Of a stretch of 64,000 nt of DNA, positions 52,873 through 61,117 are shown piece by piece. This DNA comes from Blastococcus tunisiensis (lineage in GTDB: Bacteria > Actinomycetota > Actinomycetes > Mycobacteriales > Geodermatophilaceae). Positions within the stretch are counted from its first letter, which is position 1, and each line of letters opens with the position of its first letter. The stretch covers positions 1 through 64,000 of the forward strand of contig NZ_FOND01000020.1 in NCBI RefSeq assembly GCF_900112815.1, given 5' to 3'. Under the pieces are notes generated by a model. The model worked only from the letters and a program-made list of their open reading frames with translations. It was not told the origin of the DNA and searched no databases. Position numbers and translations under genes: made by a program.

Positions 52873-53331
52873 GTGACCGCGCCCGCCCACGCCCCTGCCC
52901 CCGCCCCTGCGACGAGCGGGCAGCTGGCCACCTTCCGGTTGGACGGGGACCTCTACGGCATCGAGGTCGAGCACGTGCAGGAGGTGCTGCGCAGCCAGCA
53001 GCTCACCCGGGTGCCCCTCGCCCCCACCGCCGTGGCCGGCCTGATCAACCTGCGTGGTCAGGTGGTGACCGCGATCGAGCTGCGCGAGCGGCTCGGCCGG
53101 CCGCCGCGCCCGGAGGGGACCGACCCGGTCGTGATCGTCGTCCGGCTGCACGGTGAGGCCGTCAGCATGCTGGTGGACTCGATCGCCGACGTCGTCGACG
53201 TGGACGCGGCCGACTTCGAGGCGCCGCCGGACACGCTCGAGGGCCAGGCCCGCGACCTGATCCGCGGCGCCTACAAGCTGCACGGCCAGCTGCTGCTGGC
53301 CCTGGACGTCCAGAAGGCCGTCAGCGCCTGA
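52873..53331 (+). CDS. cheW: Chemotaxis coupling protein CheW
   Basis: 152 residues of the CheW double beta-barrel. After a Pro/Ala-rich start, LATFRLDGDLYGIEVEHVQEVLRSQQLTRVPLAPTAVAGLINLRGQVVTAIELRERLG gives the full family signature, including GLINLRG. It couples CheA to the four receptors. The GTG is one base after the cheA stop. Confidence 0.95.
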   Translation: MTAPAHAPAPAPATSGQLATFRLDGDLYGIEVEHVQEVLRSQQLTRVPLAPTAVAGLINLRGQVVTAIELRERLGRPPRPEGTDPVVIVVRLHGEAVSMLVDSIADVVDVDAADFEAPPDTLEGQARDLIRGAYKLHGQLLLALDVQKAVSA

Positions 53332-53352
53332 ACGAGGACCCAGCTGCCCCGC

Positions 53353-53393
53353 CCGGCCCCCGCCCCCGGCCTCGCGCGGACGGCGGGGGCCGG
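53353..53393 (+). terminator. Hairpin terminator after cheW
   Basis: CCGGCCCCCGCC (53353-53364) and GGCGGGGGCCGG (53382-53393) form a perfect 12-bp stem with a 17-base loop. Confidence 0.7.
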
Positions 53394-53397
53394 TGGC

Positions 53398-53411
53398 GTT
53401 TCACGGGAAAC
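53398..53411. promoter_or_regulatory. Near-match to parS (GTTTCACGGGAAAC)
   Basis: One base differs from GTTTCACGTGAAAC. It is intergenic, directly after the cheW terminator. Biological role unproven. Confidence 0.3.
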
Positions 53412-53557
53412 CGATGACTGAGAGCGACGAGGCATACACGGAGGAACACCGAACACGCGACCAGTGCGCCGTTCCCCTCCCGCGAAGGGGTGACGGTCGC
53501 ATGGCGTTCCGGGCCGATCACCGTCAGCATGGGGGGAACCCACCTCAGGAGGCGACC

Positions 53558-54448
53558 GTGCCCTACTCCCTGGTCAGTGCCGCGACGCTCGGCTTCGACC
53601 TGGTGCGGCTGCCTGCCGGCCGTGCCGTCGCCGGCGTCCTCCTCACCGGTCTGGGGGCCGACGCGGGTGCGCTCGCCGGCCTCGCGGGCGTGCACCCGGG
53701 CCGCGGGCTGAGCCGCGAGGAGCGGGGCGGGCACGCCGTCCGTGGCCGGCGCGCCCGGGAGCTGGCCGTCTCCGTGCCGCACCTGCGCAGCGCCGCCGCC
53801 GGCGACCGCGCCGCCGTGCTGGTCGCCCAGCTCGAGCAGGGCACGATCGGCGACGCCCCCACCCTGGAGCGGCTGCTCCGGGACGACGTGCTGGGCCCGG
53901 AGCACGACGCCGCCGGCGAGCTGGCCACCGAGGAGCGGGACGAGGCCACCGCCGTGCTGGCCGACGCGGCGGTCGGCTACTGGGCCGCCGGGGTCCTCCC
54001 GCCGCTGGCCCGCCACGAGTTGACCGGCCCCTACGAGCTGGCCGTGGAGCGCGGCCTGGCCGGCGTGCCGGAGGTCGGTACCGACCTCGGCCCGTCCGCC
54101 GACGCGCTCGCCGGCCTGCTCGACGGCATCCGCACCCTCGACGACGCCGGCCGGGGCGCCTGGCGCACGGCCGTGGACGAGGGCCGGGCCGAGCACCGCC
54201 CCTGGGCCACCGCCATGCACGAGGCGTCGTGGGCGGCGCACGTCTCGGGCCGGACCCGCGCCCTCGCGACGGCGCAGCTGCATGCCGTGCAGGCGTTCGT
54301 CGACGGCGGGTTCGACCGGCACGACGGCGCCGCGGGCGTCTGGAACGCCGTCGCGGGCTGCGTGCAGGGCATCGCCATGGCCGACCTGCTGGACGAGGGG
54401 TCGCAGGCCGTCCTGCAGGCGCCCTGGCGCCGCGTCACGGGGGCCTGA
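53558..54448 (+). CDS. Unknown helical protein inside the chemotaxis island
   Basis: 296 residues, no signal peptide or membrane helix. The first 30 residues (PYSLVSAATLGFDLVRLPAGRAVAGVLLTGLG) look like a buried strand-helix start, followed by a mostly helical, Ala/Asp/Glu-rich body and a C-terminal Trp-containing helix (AAGVWNAVAGCVQGIAMADLL). I do not recognise a domain. CAGGAGGCGACC precedes the GTG at 53558. Placement between cheW and cheB suggests, but does not prove, a chemotaxis-related role. Confidence 0.65.
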   Translation: MPYSLVSAATLGFDLVRLPAGRAVAGVLLTGLGADAGALAGLAGVHPGRGLSREERGGHAVRGRRARELAVSVPHLRSAAAGDRAAVLVAQLEQGTIGDAPTLERLLRDDVLGPEHDAAGELATEERDEATAVLADAAVGYWAAGVLPPLARHELTGPYELAVERGLAGVPEVGTDLGPSADALAGLLDGIRTLDDAGRGAWRTAVDEGRAEHRPWATAMHEASWAAHVSGRTRALATAQLHAVQAFVDGGFDRHDGAAGVWNAVAGCVQGIAMADLLDEGSQAVLQAPWRRVTGA

Positions 54449-54555
54449 GCCCCTCGCAGCGTCCCGGGGGCCACGCCGGCTGCGCGGCTCCCCCAGCCGG
54501 CCGGTCCGCTCGCCGCATCGCCGCGGCGGTGGGCGCCGGTCGCTGCGCGACACCC

Positions 54556-54585
54556 GGACGCCGGCCGTTCGGCGGGCCGGCGTCC
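54556..54585 (+). terminator. Hairpin terminator after the unknown che-island gene
   Basis: GGACGCCGGCC and GGCCGGCGTCC form a perfect 11-bp stem with an 8-base loop. Confidence 0.72.
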
Positions 54586-54628
54586 TGACCTGCGCCGACG
54601 CGGTGTCGGGCCGGCGACCGCACGCCAT

Positions 54629-54636
54629 TGTCGACA
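54629..54636. promoter_or_regulatory. TGTCGACA palindrome in the leader of the cheB operon
   Basis: The 434-base gap 54449-54882 holds the terminator above, this motif 247 bases before cheB, and a run of unusually AT-rich sequence (54635-54740). No gene is visible in it. Confidence 0.42.
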
Positions 54637-54882
54637 CGTGGCCGAATTGCTCACTCGACCATTCGGGAACGGTCATCGCGGAATTGCGTAACGAGTTCGC
54701 GGTCGCCCTTTCCTTTTGGTTGCGCACACCCGAAGCTCTTCCCTGACGGCACCGCGGACGGCGTCTTCCACGCCACCCGGGAAAAGGATCATCGAACGCC
54801 CGCTCAAGGGCTGCTCGCCGGTGCCGATACAGAACAGGACAGCCTGCCGGGCTGAGCCCTGCGGGGAAACTGGAGGACACGC

Positions 54883-56004
54883 GTGAACCCGATCCGGGTG
54901 ATGGTCGTCGACGATTCCGTCGTCGTCCGGAAGATCGTGACCGACGTCCTCTCCGCCGACCCGGACATCGAGGTCGTCGGCACCGCGGTCAACGGCCGGA
55001 TCGCCGTCGGCAAGCTCGAGCAGCTCAAGCCCGACCTCGTCACGATGGACATCGAGATGCCGGAGATGAACGGCATCGAGGCGGTCCGCGCCATCCGGGG
55101 CATGCGCAGCCGGGTGCCGATCGTCATGTTCAGCACGCTGACCGAGCGCGGCGCCTCCGCCACCCTGGACGCCCTGTCCGCCGGCGCCAACGACTACGTG
55201 ACGAAGCCGGCCAACGTCGGCAGCGTCGGGCAGTCGATGGAGAGCGTGCGTCAGCAGCTCATCCCGAAGATCAAGGCACTCACCGGCCGGCCGGTCGCCG
55301 CGGGCCCCACCCGCGCCGCCGCGCCGGTGCCGCCCCCTCCCCCCGGCGCGCCCCGCACCGGCCCCGGCAAGAAGCCCGCCGTGCTGGTCATCGGCTCGTC
55401 CACCGGGGGGCCGGAGGCGCTGGCCAAGGTGCTCCCCCAGCTGCCCGCCGCGCTGCCCGTCCCGGTGCTCGTGGTGCAGCACATGCCGCCGGTGTTCACC
55501 CGGCAGTTCGCCCAGCGCCTGGACCGGCTCTGCCCGCTGCGCGTGGTGGAGGCCTCCGACGGCACCACGCTGCTGCCGGGCACCGTCCACCTGGCGCCCG
55601 GCGACCACCACCTCGTCGTCCGGGGATCGGCCCGCGGCGGCCGGCAGCCGCTGCACACCGGGCTCAACCAGGGCCCGCCGGAGAACTTCTGCCGGCCGGC
55701 CGTCGATCCGCTCTTCCGCTCGGCCGTGACCGCGTTCGACGGCGCCGTGCTGGCCGTCGTCCTGACCGGCATGGGCGCCGACGGCCGCAACGGTGCCGGG
55801 GAGATCCGCGCCGCAGGAGGCACCGTGCTCGTCCAGGACCAGAACACGTCCGTCGTCTGGGGGATGCCCGGGGCCGTCAGCCAGGCCGGTTACGCCGACG
55901 AGGTGCTGCCGCTGGAGCGCATCCCGGAGGCCATCGCCCGGCACCTGTCCGGCGTCGTCCCGCCCTCCCGCCCGGTCGCGACCCTCGCAGGCGGTGCCCG
56001 ATGA
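54883..56004 (+). CDS. cheB: Chemotaxis response regulator methylesterase CheB
   Basis: 373 residues. Receiver domain (1-120) with phospho-acceptor D56 (DLVTMDIEMPEMNG), then a Pro-rich linker (about 140-163) and the CheB esterase domain. Catalytic serine is in VIGSSTGGPEAL (about 173), histidine in VVQHMPPVFTRQFA (H200), aspartate in GMGADGRNG (about 296). It demethylates or deamidates receptor glutamates. GGAGGA lies before the GTG at 54883. Confidence 0.95.
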   Translation: MNPIRVMVVDDSVVVRKIVTDVLSADPDIEVVGTAVNGRIAVGKLEQLKPDLVTMDIEMPEMNGIEAVRAIRGMRSRVPIVMFSTLTERGASATLDALSAGANDYVTKPANVGSVGQSMESVRQQLIPKIKALTGRPVAAGPTRAAAPVPPPPPGAPRTGPGKKPAVLVIGSSTGGPEALAKVLPQLPAALPVPVLVVQHMPPVFTRQFAQRLDRLCPLRVVEASDGTTLLPGTVHLAPGDHHLVVRGSARGGRQPLHTGLNQGPPENFCRPAVDPLFRSAVTAFDGAVLAVVLTGMGADGRNGAGEIRAAGGTVLVQDQNTSVVWGMPGAVSQAGYADEVLPLERIPEAIARHLSGVVPPSRPVATLAGGAR

Positions 56005-56825
56005 CCCTCACGACGACCAGCTTCGACTGGGTGCGCGCGCTCGTGCACAAGGAGAGCGCGATCGTGCTCCAGCCGGGCAAGGAGTACCTCGTCGAGGCGC
56101 GCCTGCTGCCCATCGCGCGGGAGAAGGGCATGCCCGACGTCACCCAGTTCGTGGAGTCGGTGCGCACCCGGCCCGACGCCGACTGCAACCGGCGCATCGT
56201 CGAGGCGCTGACGACGAACGAGACCTCCTGGTTCCGGGACGGCGACCCGTTCACCGCCCTCACCTCGACGGTGATGCCGTCCCTGCTCGCCGCGCGCGGA
56301 CCCAACGAGCGGCTGCAGATCTGGTCGGCCGCCTGTTCCAGCGGCCAGGAGCCGTACACGATCGCGATGCTCCTGGAGGACGCCCTCCCCAACGCCGCCA
56401 CCCGCGTCTCGATCACCGCCACCGACCTCTCCCGCGAGATGGTCACGCGGACGCGGGCGGGGCGCTTCTCCCAGCTCGAGGTCAACCGCGGCCTGCCCGC
56501 GCCCATGCTCGTCCGGCACTTCGTGCGGGCCGGGAACGAGTGGGAGGTCGCGCCGGCGCTGCGCCGGATGGTCACCGCGTCGGAGTGCAACCTGGCGGCG
56601 CCGCTGCCCCGCATGGGCCCCTTCGACGTCGTCTACCTGCGCAACGTCCTCATCTACTTCGACCTGCCCACGAAGCAGGCGATCCTCCGCCGCGTGCGCG
56701 ACCTCATGCGCCCCGACGGTTGGCTGTTCCTCGGTGCGGCAGAGACGACGCTCGGGGTGGACGACTCCTGGGAGCGGGTCGTCGTCGGCCGCAGCTCCGC
56801 CTACCGCCCGCTGAAGGGAAAGTGA
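56001..56825 (+). CDS. cheR: Chemotaxis receptor methyltransferase CheR
   Basis: 274 residues. The N-terminal helical domain is followed by the SAM-dependent methyltransferase domain: TNETSWFRDGDPF, WSAACSSGQEPYTIAMLL (motif I equivalent), ITATDLSREMV, and FDVVYLRNVLIYFD. There is no beta-subdomain anchor motif partner in the receptors (they lack the pentapeptide), so binding is probably untethered. It overlaps cheB by four bases. Confidence 0.95.
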   Translation: MTLTTTSFDWVRALVHKESAIVLQPGKEYLVEARLLPIAREKGMPDVTQFVESVRTRPDADCNRRIVEALTTNETSWFRDGDPFTALTSTVMPSLLAARGPNERLQIWSAACSSGQEPYTIAMLLEDALPNAATRVSITATDLSREMVTRTRAGRFSQLEVNRGLPAPMLVRHFVRAGNEWEVAPALRRMVTASECNLAAPLPRMGPFDVVYLRNVLIYFDLPTKQAILRRVRDLMRPDGWLFLGAAETTLGVDDSWERVVVGRSSAYRPLKGK

Positions 56826-56827
56826 TC

Positions 56828-57211
56828 GTGCGCGCTCTGGTGATCGACGATTCGAAGGTCATGCGCCGGATCGTCGCCGGGATCCTCGAGGGTCTCGGCT
56901 ACGAGGTGCAGCAGGCCGGCCACGGTCGCGAGGGACTCGACGTCCTCGAGGGCGGCTACGTCCCGGACCTGGTCTGCGTCGACTGGAACATGCCGGTCAT
57001 GGACGGGCTCCAGTTCGTCTCCGCCGTCCGCTCCAACCCGGCCTGGCGGCAGGTGACGATCATGATGGTCACCTCCGAGAGCGAGCACGGACAGATCGTG
57101 CGCGCCCTGGCCGCCGGCGCACACGAGTACGTCATCAAGCCGTTCACCGCCGACGCGATCCGCGACAAGCTCGCGCTCCTCGGCCTGCTGCCCGAGGAGG
57201 TCGTCCTGTGA
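56828..57211 (+). CDS. cheY: CheY-type single-domain response regulator 1
   Basis: 127 residues: LVIDDSKVMRRIV at the N-terminus (acidic pair), phospho-acceptor D52 in DLVCVDWNMPVMDG, Thr/Ser switch in MMVTSESEH, and the conserved Lys in YVIKPFT. GTG at 56828 has AAGGGA at optimal spacing; the GTG at 56822, which overlaps the cheR stop, is the alternative. Confidence 0.94.
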   Translation: MRALVIDDSKVMRRIVAGILEGLGYEVQQAGHGREGLDVLEGGYVPDLVCVDWNMPVMDGLQFVSAVRSNPAWRQVTIMMVTSESEHGQIVRALAAGAHEYVIKPFTADAIRDKLALLGLLPEEVVL

Positions 57212-57753
57212 CCGGGTCCGTCACCGACACCGGCGATCGGCGTCGCACCAGCGACGCGCCGCTGCTGATCACCGAGCTCATCGACGAGGAGACCGTCCAG
57301 AGCATCGCGCAGGAGGCGTGGTCGGCCCTGATCGGGGACGACGAGTTCCTCGTGCCGCTGCCCGGCGGGCTCCCGGACGATGCGGTCAGCTCGTGGGTCG
57401 AGATCGTCGGCGCGTGGAGCGGCTCCGTCGTCCTCACCTGCGGCCGCTCGACGGCCGAGCAGCTCGCCCGCTGCCTGCTCGCCGAGCACGCTCCCCCGGT
57501 GCTCGACGCCGAGGACGTCCAGGACGCCCTGGGCGAGCTCGCCAACGTCGTGGGAGGCAACGTCAAGGCCGTCCTCCCCGGCCACTCCGTCCTCGGCCTG
57601 CCCGAGGTGGGCTCGGCACCGGAGCCGGGCCCCGACGCCCTCCGCGTCGATCTCCTGTGGCGGGGCCAGTCCCTGACCATCACCGCCCAGGGCTCCGCCG
57701 GAGCCCCGACCGCCCGCACGAACAACCAGTACGAGAATGAGGTGCCGCTGTGA
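57208..57753 (+). CDS. CheX/CheC-type phosphatase-like protein
   Basis: 181 residues. The CheC/CheX active helix appears as QDALGELANVVGGNVK with E110 and N113, and P-G follows (VKAVLPGHSVLGLP) at the expected place. Such proteins dephosphorylate CheY-P. The N-terminal 25 residues are polar and probably disordered. The GTG start overlaps the cheY stop. Confidence 0.78.
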   Translation: MTGSVTDTGDRRRTSDAPLLITELIDEETVQSIAQEAWSALIGDDEFLVPLPGGLPDDAVSSWVEIVGAWSGSVVLTCGRSTAEQLARCLLAEHAPPVLDAEDVQDALGELANVVGGNVKAVLPGHSVLGLPEVGSAPEPGPDALRVDLLWRGQSLTITAQGSAGAPTARTNNQYENEVPL

Positions 57754-58112
57754 AGATCCTGGTCGCCGACGACAGCCGCGTCATGCGGCAGATCGTCATC
57801 CGCACCCTGCGCCAGGCCGGTTACGACGACCACGACATCGTCGAGGCCGAGGACGGCGCCGACGCGCTGGCCAAGGTGTCGTCGGAGAAGCCCGACCTGG
57901 TCCTGTCCGACTGGAACATGCCCAACATGAGCGGCATGGAGTGCCTGCAGGCCATGCGCGCCTCCGGGTCCGCCGTCCCGTTCGGCTTCGTCACCTCGGA
58001 GGGGTCTCCCGAGATGCGGGAGAAGGCCGCCTCGGCAGGGGCGCTGTTCCTGATCGCCAAGCCCTTCACCGAGGACACCTTCAAGGAGCACCTGGACGGG
58101 GTGATCGCATGA
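57750..58112 (+). CDS. cheY: CheY-type single-domain response regulator 2
   Basis: 120 residues: KILVADDSRVMRQIV, phospho-acceptor D54 in DLVLSDWNMPNMSG, TSEG switch and conserved Lys in LIAKPFTEDTF. It differs clearly from regulator 1, so the two may serve different outputs. GTG at 57750 overlaps the preceding gene by four bases. Confidence 0.95.
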   Translation: MKILVADDSRVMRQIVIRTLRQAGYDDHDIVEAEDGADALAKVSSEKPDLVLSDWNMPNMSGMECLQAMRASGSAVPFGFVTSEGSPEMREKAASAGALFLIAKPFTEDTFKEHLDGVIA

Positions 58113-58597
58113 GCACCGGAACGGTGCAGTTGCCCGCCCCGAAGGACGTCCGGGACATGCTGACCGGTCTGGTCGGCAAGCCGGTGGCCGTCGACGCCGG
58201 CGGGCCGGTGACCCCGACCCCCGACAAGCCGGTCTCCGTCGCGGTCTACGTCGACCCCCAGATGGCCATCAACGCCCTGTGCGTGATGGACCTGGGTGCC
58301 TCGGCCTACACCGGCGCCGCGCTCGCCCTGCTGCCGCCCGGCGGTGCGCAGGACGCCGTCGAGGAGGACGGCGAGCTCACCGGCATGCTCGTGGAGGCGC
58401 TGCACGAGGTCGTGAACGTGCTGTCGGCGCTGTTCAACGTCCCGGGTGCACCGCACTCGAAGCTGCACAAGCTGTACGCGCCCGGCGAGGACCTGCCCGG
58501 TGACATCGAGGGCATGCTCGCCAACTTCAACCGGCTCGACCTCGCCATCGAGGTCCCCGGGTACGGCAAGGGCGGCATCTCCCTCGTCCTGCCGTGA
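58109..58597 (+). CDS. Second CheX/CheC-like protein (divergent)
   Basis: 162 residues. No clear full-length match comes to mind, but the segment ALHEVVNVLSALFN carries a CheC/CheX-like E-x-x-N pair (E then N three later), and the sheet-helix spacing resembles the first CheX. It begins four bases inside cheY 2 and ends just before copy D of the palindromic repeat. Assignment is by pattern and position. Confidence 0.55.
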   Translation: MSTGTVQLPAPKDVRDMLTGLVGKPVAVDAGGPVTPTPDKPVSVAVYVDPQMAINALCVMDLGASAYTGAALALLPPGGAQDAVEEDGELTGMLVEALHEVVNVLSALFNVPGAPHSKLHKLYAPGEDLPGDIEGMLANFNRLDLAIEVPGYGKGGISLVLP

Positions 58598-58599
58598 CC

Positions 58600-58683
58600 A
58601 TGATCAGGTGACCTGATCATCGGGCGTCCTCCCTCACGTCCCACGGTGAGGGAGGACGCTCCACGATCAGGTCAGCTGATCAT
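58600..58683. repeat. Dispersed palindromic repeat, copy D
   Basis: A 10-bp-arm palindrome centred on GATCAGGTGACCTGATC (58600-58620) is followed by GTCCTCCCTCAC (58626-58637), GTGAGGGAGGAC (58646-58657) and a second GATCAGGTCAGCTGATC (58665-58681). It fills the gap between convergent genes (stops at 58597 and 58694). Confidence 0.9.
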
Positions 58684-58693
58684 CGACGCCGGC

Positions 58694-59152
58694 TCAGGTG
58701 AGGGCGGGGTGGCGGTCCTCGACGGCGGCCGGCAGGCAGGCCCACACGTGCTTGTGCCCGTCGTCGACGTACCAGCCGTGGGCCACCGAGAGCCGGGCCA
58801 CCAGGTGCAGGCCCATGCCGCCCTGGGCCGGATCGCGGTCCACCGCGGGCGACGGCATGCTCTCCGGGGCCCGGTCGCTCACGTCCAGCAGCCACCCGCC
58901 GCTGCCGGCCACCACGGTCGCCACGACCGGGCGCTCACCGTGCCGCAGCGCATTGGAGGCCAGTTCGTCGAAGGCGAGCACCAGCCGTTCGCCGCCGGAG
59001 TCCTCGTGCGGATGCGGCGGCTCGGTCGCACCGAGCCGGCTGCGCAGCGCCGCGCGGGCCTCCGGCAGCTGGTGCAGCCCCGCGAGGTGCCAGCGCCAGA
59101 CCTCGCCGCGCCCGTCCGGGAGCGGACGCAGTGGCCACGCCAGTCGACCCAT
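58694..59152 (-). CDS. RsbW-like anti-sigma factor ATPase domain protein
   Basis: 152 residues of the short HATPase (GHKL) fold. N-box residues E63 and N67 in FDELASNALRHG, a G1 box with D-RAPE, and the G2 region GGMGLHLVARL are present. Such stand-alone kinases bind sigma factors or phosphorylate STAS antagonists. It lies 85 bases downstream of, and on the same strand as, the PAS-GAF-SpoIIE gene. GGGGGAGAGGG precedes the ATG. Confidence 0.85.
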   Translation of the reverse strand: MGRLAWPLRPLPDGRGEVWRWHLAGLHQLPEARAALRSRLGATEPPHPHEDSGGERLVLAFDELASNALRHGERPVVATVVAGSGGWLLDVSDRAPESMPSPAVDRDPAQGGMGLHLVARLSVAHGWYVDDGHKHVWACLPAAVEDRHPALT

Positions 59153-59237
59153 CGCCCTCTCCCCCGGTTGTCGTCCTCCGCAAGCCGAGGTGCCCAGCCG
59201 CTCCGCGCGTCAACCGCGCACCGCCGTGCTTCCTGCC

Positions 59238-60893
59238 TCACTCCCGCGGCGCACGCGCCAGCCGGACGGCCACGAGGGCGACGTCGTCCTCCGGGGTGCC
59301 GCGCAGCATCCGGTGCAGCACGCCGTCGCAGAGCGTCTCCAGCGGGCGCCCGGCGAGCTCGCGCAGGTGCGCGGTCAGCGCCGCGGAGCCCTCGTCCAGG
59401 GTGCTCCCGCGGCGCTCCACCAGCCCGTCGGTGTGCAGCAGCACGGTCGCGCCGGCCGGCAGCGGCACCGTCGACTCGGTCCGGGAGGCGGTCGGGTCGA
59501 TCCCCAGCATGAGGTCGCCCAGCATCCCGCCCAGCACCGTCACCGTGCCGTCCGGCGACAGCACGACCGGCGGTGGGTGCCCGGCGTTGGCCCAGCGGAG
59601 CACTCCCCCGCCGCTCCCGTCGCACTCGAACCGCGCCACGGCCGCCGTCGCCAGCGTCTGCTCGTGCATCCGGGCCATGGCCTCGTCCAGCCCGTGCAGC
59701 ACCTCGGCGGGCCCCGCCCCGCTGTAGTGGGCGATCCCGCGCAGCAGGCCACGGAGCTGCCCCATGGCCGCCGCGGCCGCCGTGTCGTGACCCACGACGT
59801 CGCCGATCACCACGACCAGGGAGCCGTCCCGCTGGAGGAAGGCGTCGTACCAGTCCCCGCCGACGCGCGCGGCCTCGGCCGCCGGGACGTAGCGGACGAC
59901 CACGTCGGTCTCCCCCAGGGCCGGTGGATCGGTGAGCAGGCTGCGCTGCAGGGCCTCGGCGAGCTGCGCCTGCTGGCTGTGCCGGTGCACCCGCGCGATG
60001 GCCCGCGCCGCCTCGGCCGCCACCTGCCGGGCGGTGTCCATGTCCTCGTCGGTCGTTCCCCGGCCGCGGTCCTGGTAGAGGGTCAGGACGCCGACGGTGC
60101 GCGACCCGGCGGTGAGCGGGAGGACGACGGCGGTCTCGGGGGCCAGCGCCGCGAGCAGCTCGCGGGCGGGCCCGTCCGGCATCAGCCGCAGGACCGCGCC
60201 GACGGACTCGGTGACCGGCGTCCCGGACTGCAGGGCCTGCGCGACCGGCGAGGTCCCGGGCAGCGTGGCCAGCCGGACCTGGGTGTACCGGTCGATGAGC
60301 GGCCGCCGCACCGGGTCGTGGTGCCACGAGCCGACGTCCCGGGCCCGCCCCTCCCGGTCGACCAGCGTGACGATGCAGGCGTCGGCCAGGACCGGCACCA
60401 CGAGCTCGGCCAGCCGGCCGAGCGCGGACAACGTGTCCCGCTGCCCGGACAGCTCGGCGCTGACGCGGGAGAGCAGCGCCGCCCGGGCCGTCGCCCGCCG
60501 GGCGGCGTCCTCGGCCCGCCGCCGGTCGGTCACGTCCAGGACGTAGAGCGCCAGACCGTCCGGGCCCGGCCACACCCGCACCTCGAACCACCCCTCCCGG
60601 CCGCCCGGGAAGGACGCCTCGAAGGTCAGCGGGTGGCCCGTCGCCACCGCCGTGCGGTAGCCGGTCTCCACGACGCCGCCGACCAGGTCGGGGAAGACCT
60701 CCCAGAGGGACTCCCCCTCCAGCCGGGCCCGGGGGCGCCCCATCAACCGCTCGGCCTCGGCGTTGACGTAGCGGAACCGCCAGCGGGCGTCCAGGACGCA
60801 GAACGCCGCCGGCATGGTCTCGAGGAACTCCGCCAGGGTGGCGTCCGCACGCGGTGCGACGCCCTCCCGCTGCCGGAACTCCCGCTGTGCCAC
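59238..60893 (-). CDS. PAS-GAF-SpoIIE sensor phosphatase
   Basis: 551 residues from the GTG at 60893. PAS domain (about 15-135; FCVLDARWRFRYVNAEAERLMGRPRARLEG), a GAF domain (about 150-310) and a C-terminal SpoIIE PP2C-like phosphatase (about 330-551; GGDWYDAFL, GDVVGHDTAA, DDVALVAVRLA with metal aspartates). It lacks a LOV cysteine. It probably dephosphorylates a STAS antagonist of the adjacent anti-sigma kinase. The upstream GTG at 61040 would add 49 residues that look non-coding. Confidence 0.88.
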   Translation of the reverse strand: MAQREFRQREGVAPRADATLAEFLETMPAAFCVLDARWRFRYVNAEAERLMGRPRARLEGESLWEVFPDLVGGVVETGYRTAVATGHPLTFEASFPGGREGWFEVRVWPGPDGLALYVLDVTDRRRAEDAARRATARAALLSRVSAELSGQRDTLSALGRLAELVVPVLADACIVTLVDREGRARDVGSWHHDPVRRPLIDRYTQVRLATLPGTSPVAQALQSGTPVTESVGAVLRLMPDGPARELLAALAPETAVVLPLTAGSRTVGVLTLYQDRGRGTTDEDMDTARQVAAEAARAIARVHRHSQQAQLAEALQRSLLTDPPALGETDVVVRYVPAAEAARVGGDWYDAFLQRDGSLVVVIGDVVGHDTAAAAAMGQLRGLLRGIAHYSGAGPAEVLHGLDEAMARMHEQTLATAAVARFECDGSGGGVLRWANAGHPPPVVLSPDGTVTVLGGMLGDLMLGIDPTASRTESTVPLPAGATVLLHTDGLVERRGSTLDEGSAALTAHLRELAGRPLETLCDGVLHRMLRGTPEDDVALVAVRLARAPRE

Positions 60894-61117
60894 CTCGGCG
60901 CCCCCTGATCGTCCCCGGTCGGAGGCCCCGCTGCTGGAGCGTCCGGACCGGACCGCGACGGTCGAGGACGAGTGCGATTGTGTCGGTACCCCCGGTGGCT
61001 GCCAAGGAGGCGCGGAGCGCCCGCTCGGGTCTCCCGGCACCCCGGATCGGGTGAGCCGCGGACCCGGGATCAGGCGACCGGACGGCGGTGACCGCCCGAT
61101 GGGGCAGAGTGATCGGC

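Noticed and set aside
61061-61090. A GATCAGGCGACC sequence as a fifth palindromic repeat copy
   Set aside because: Only one half of the first palindrome is present and the GTCCTCCCTCAC part is missing.
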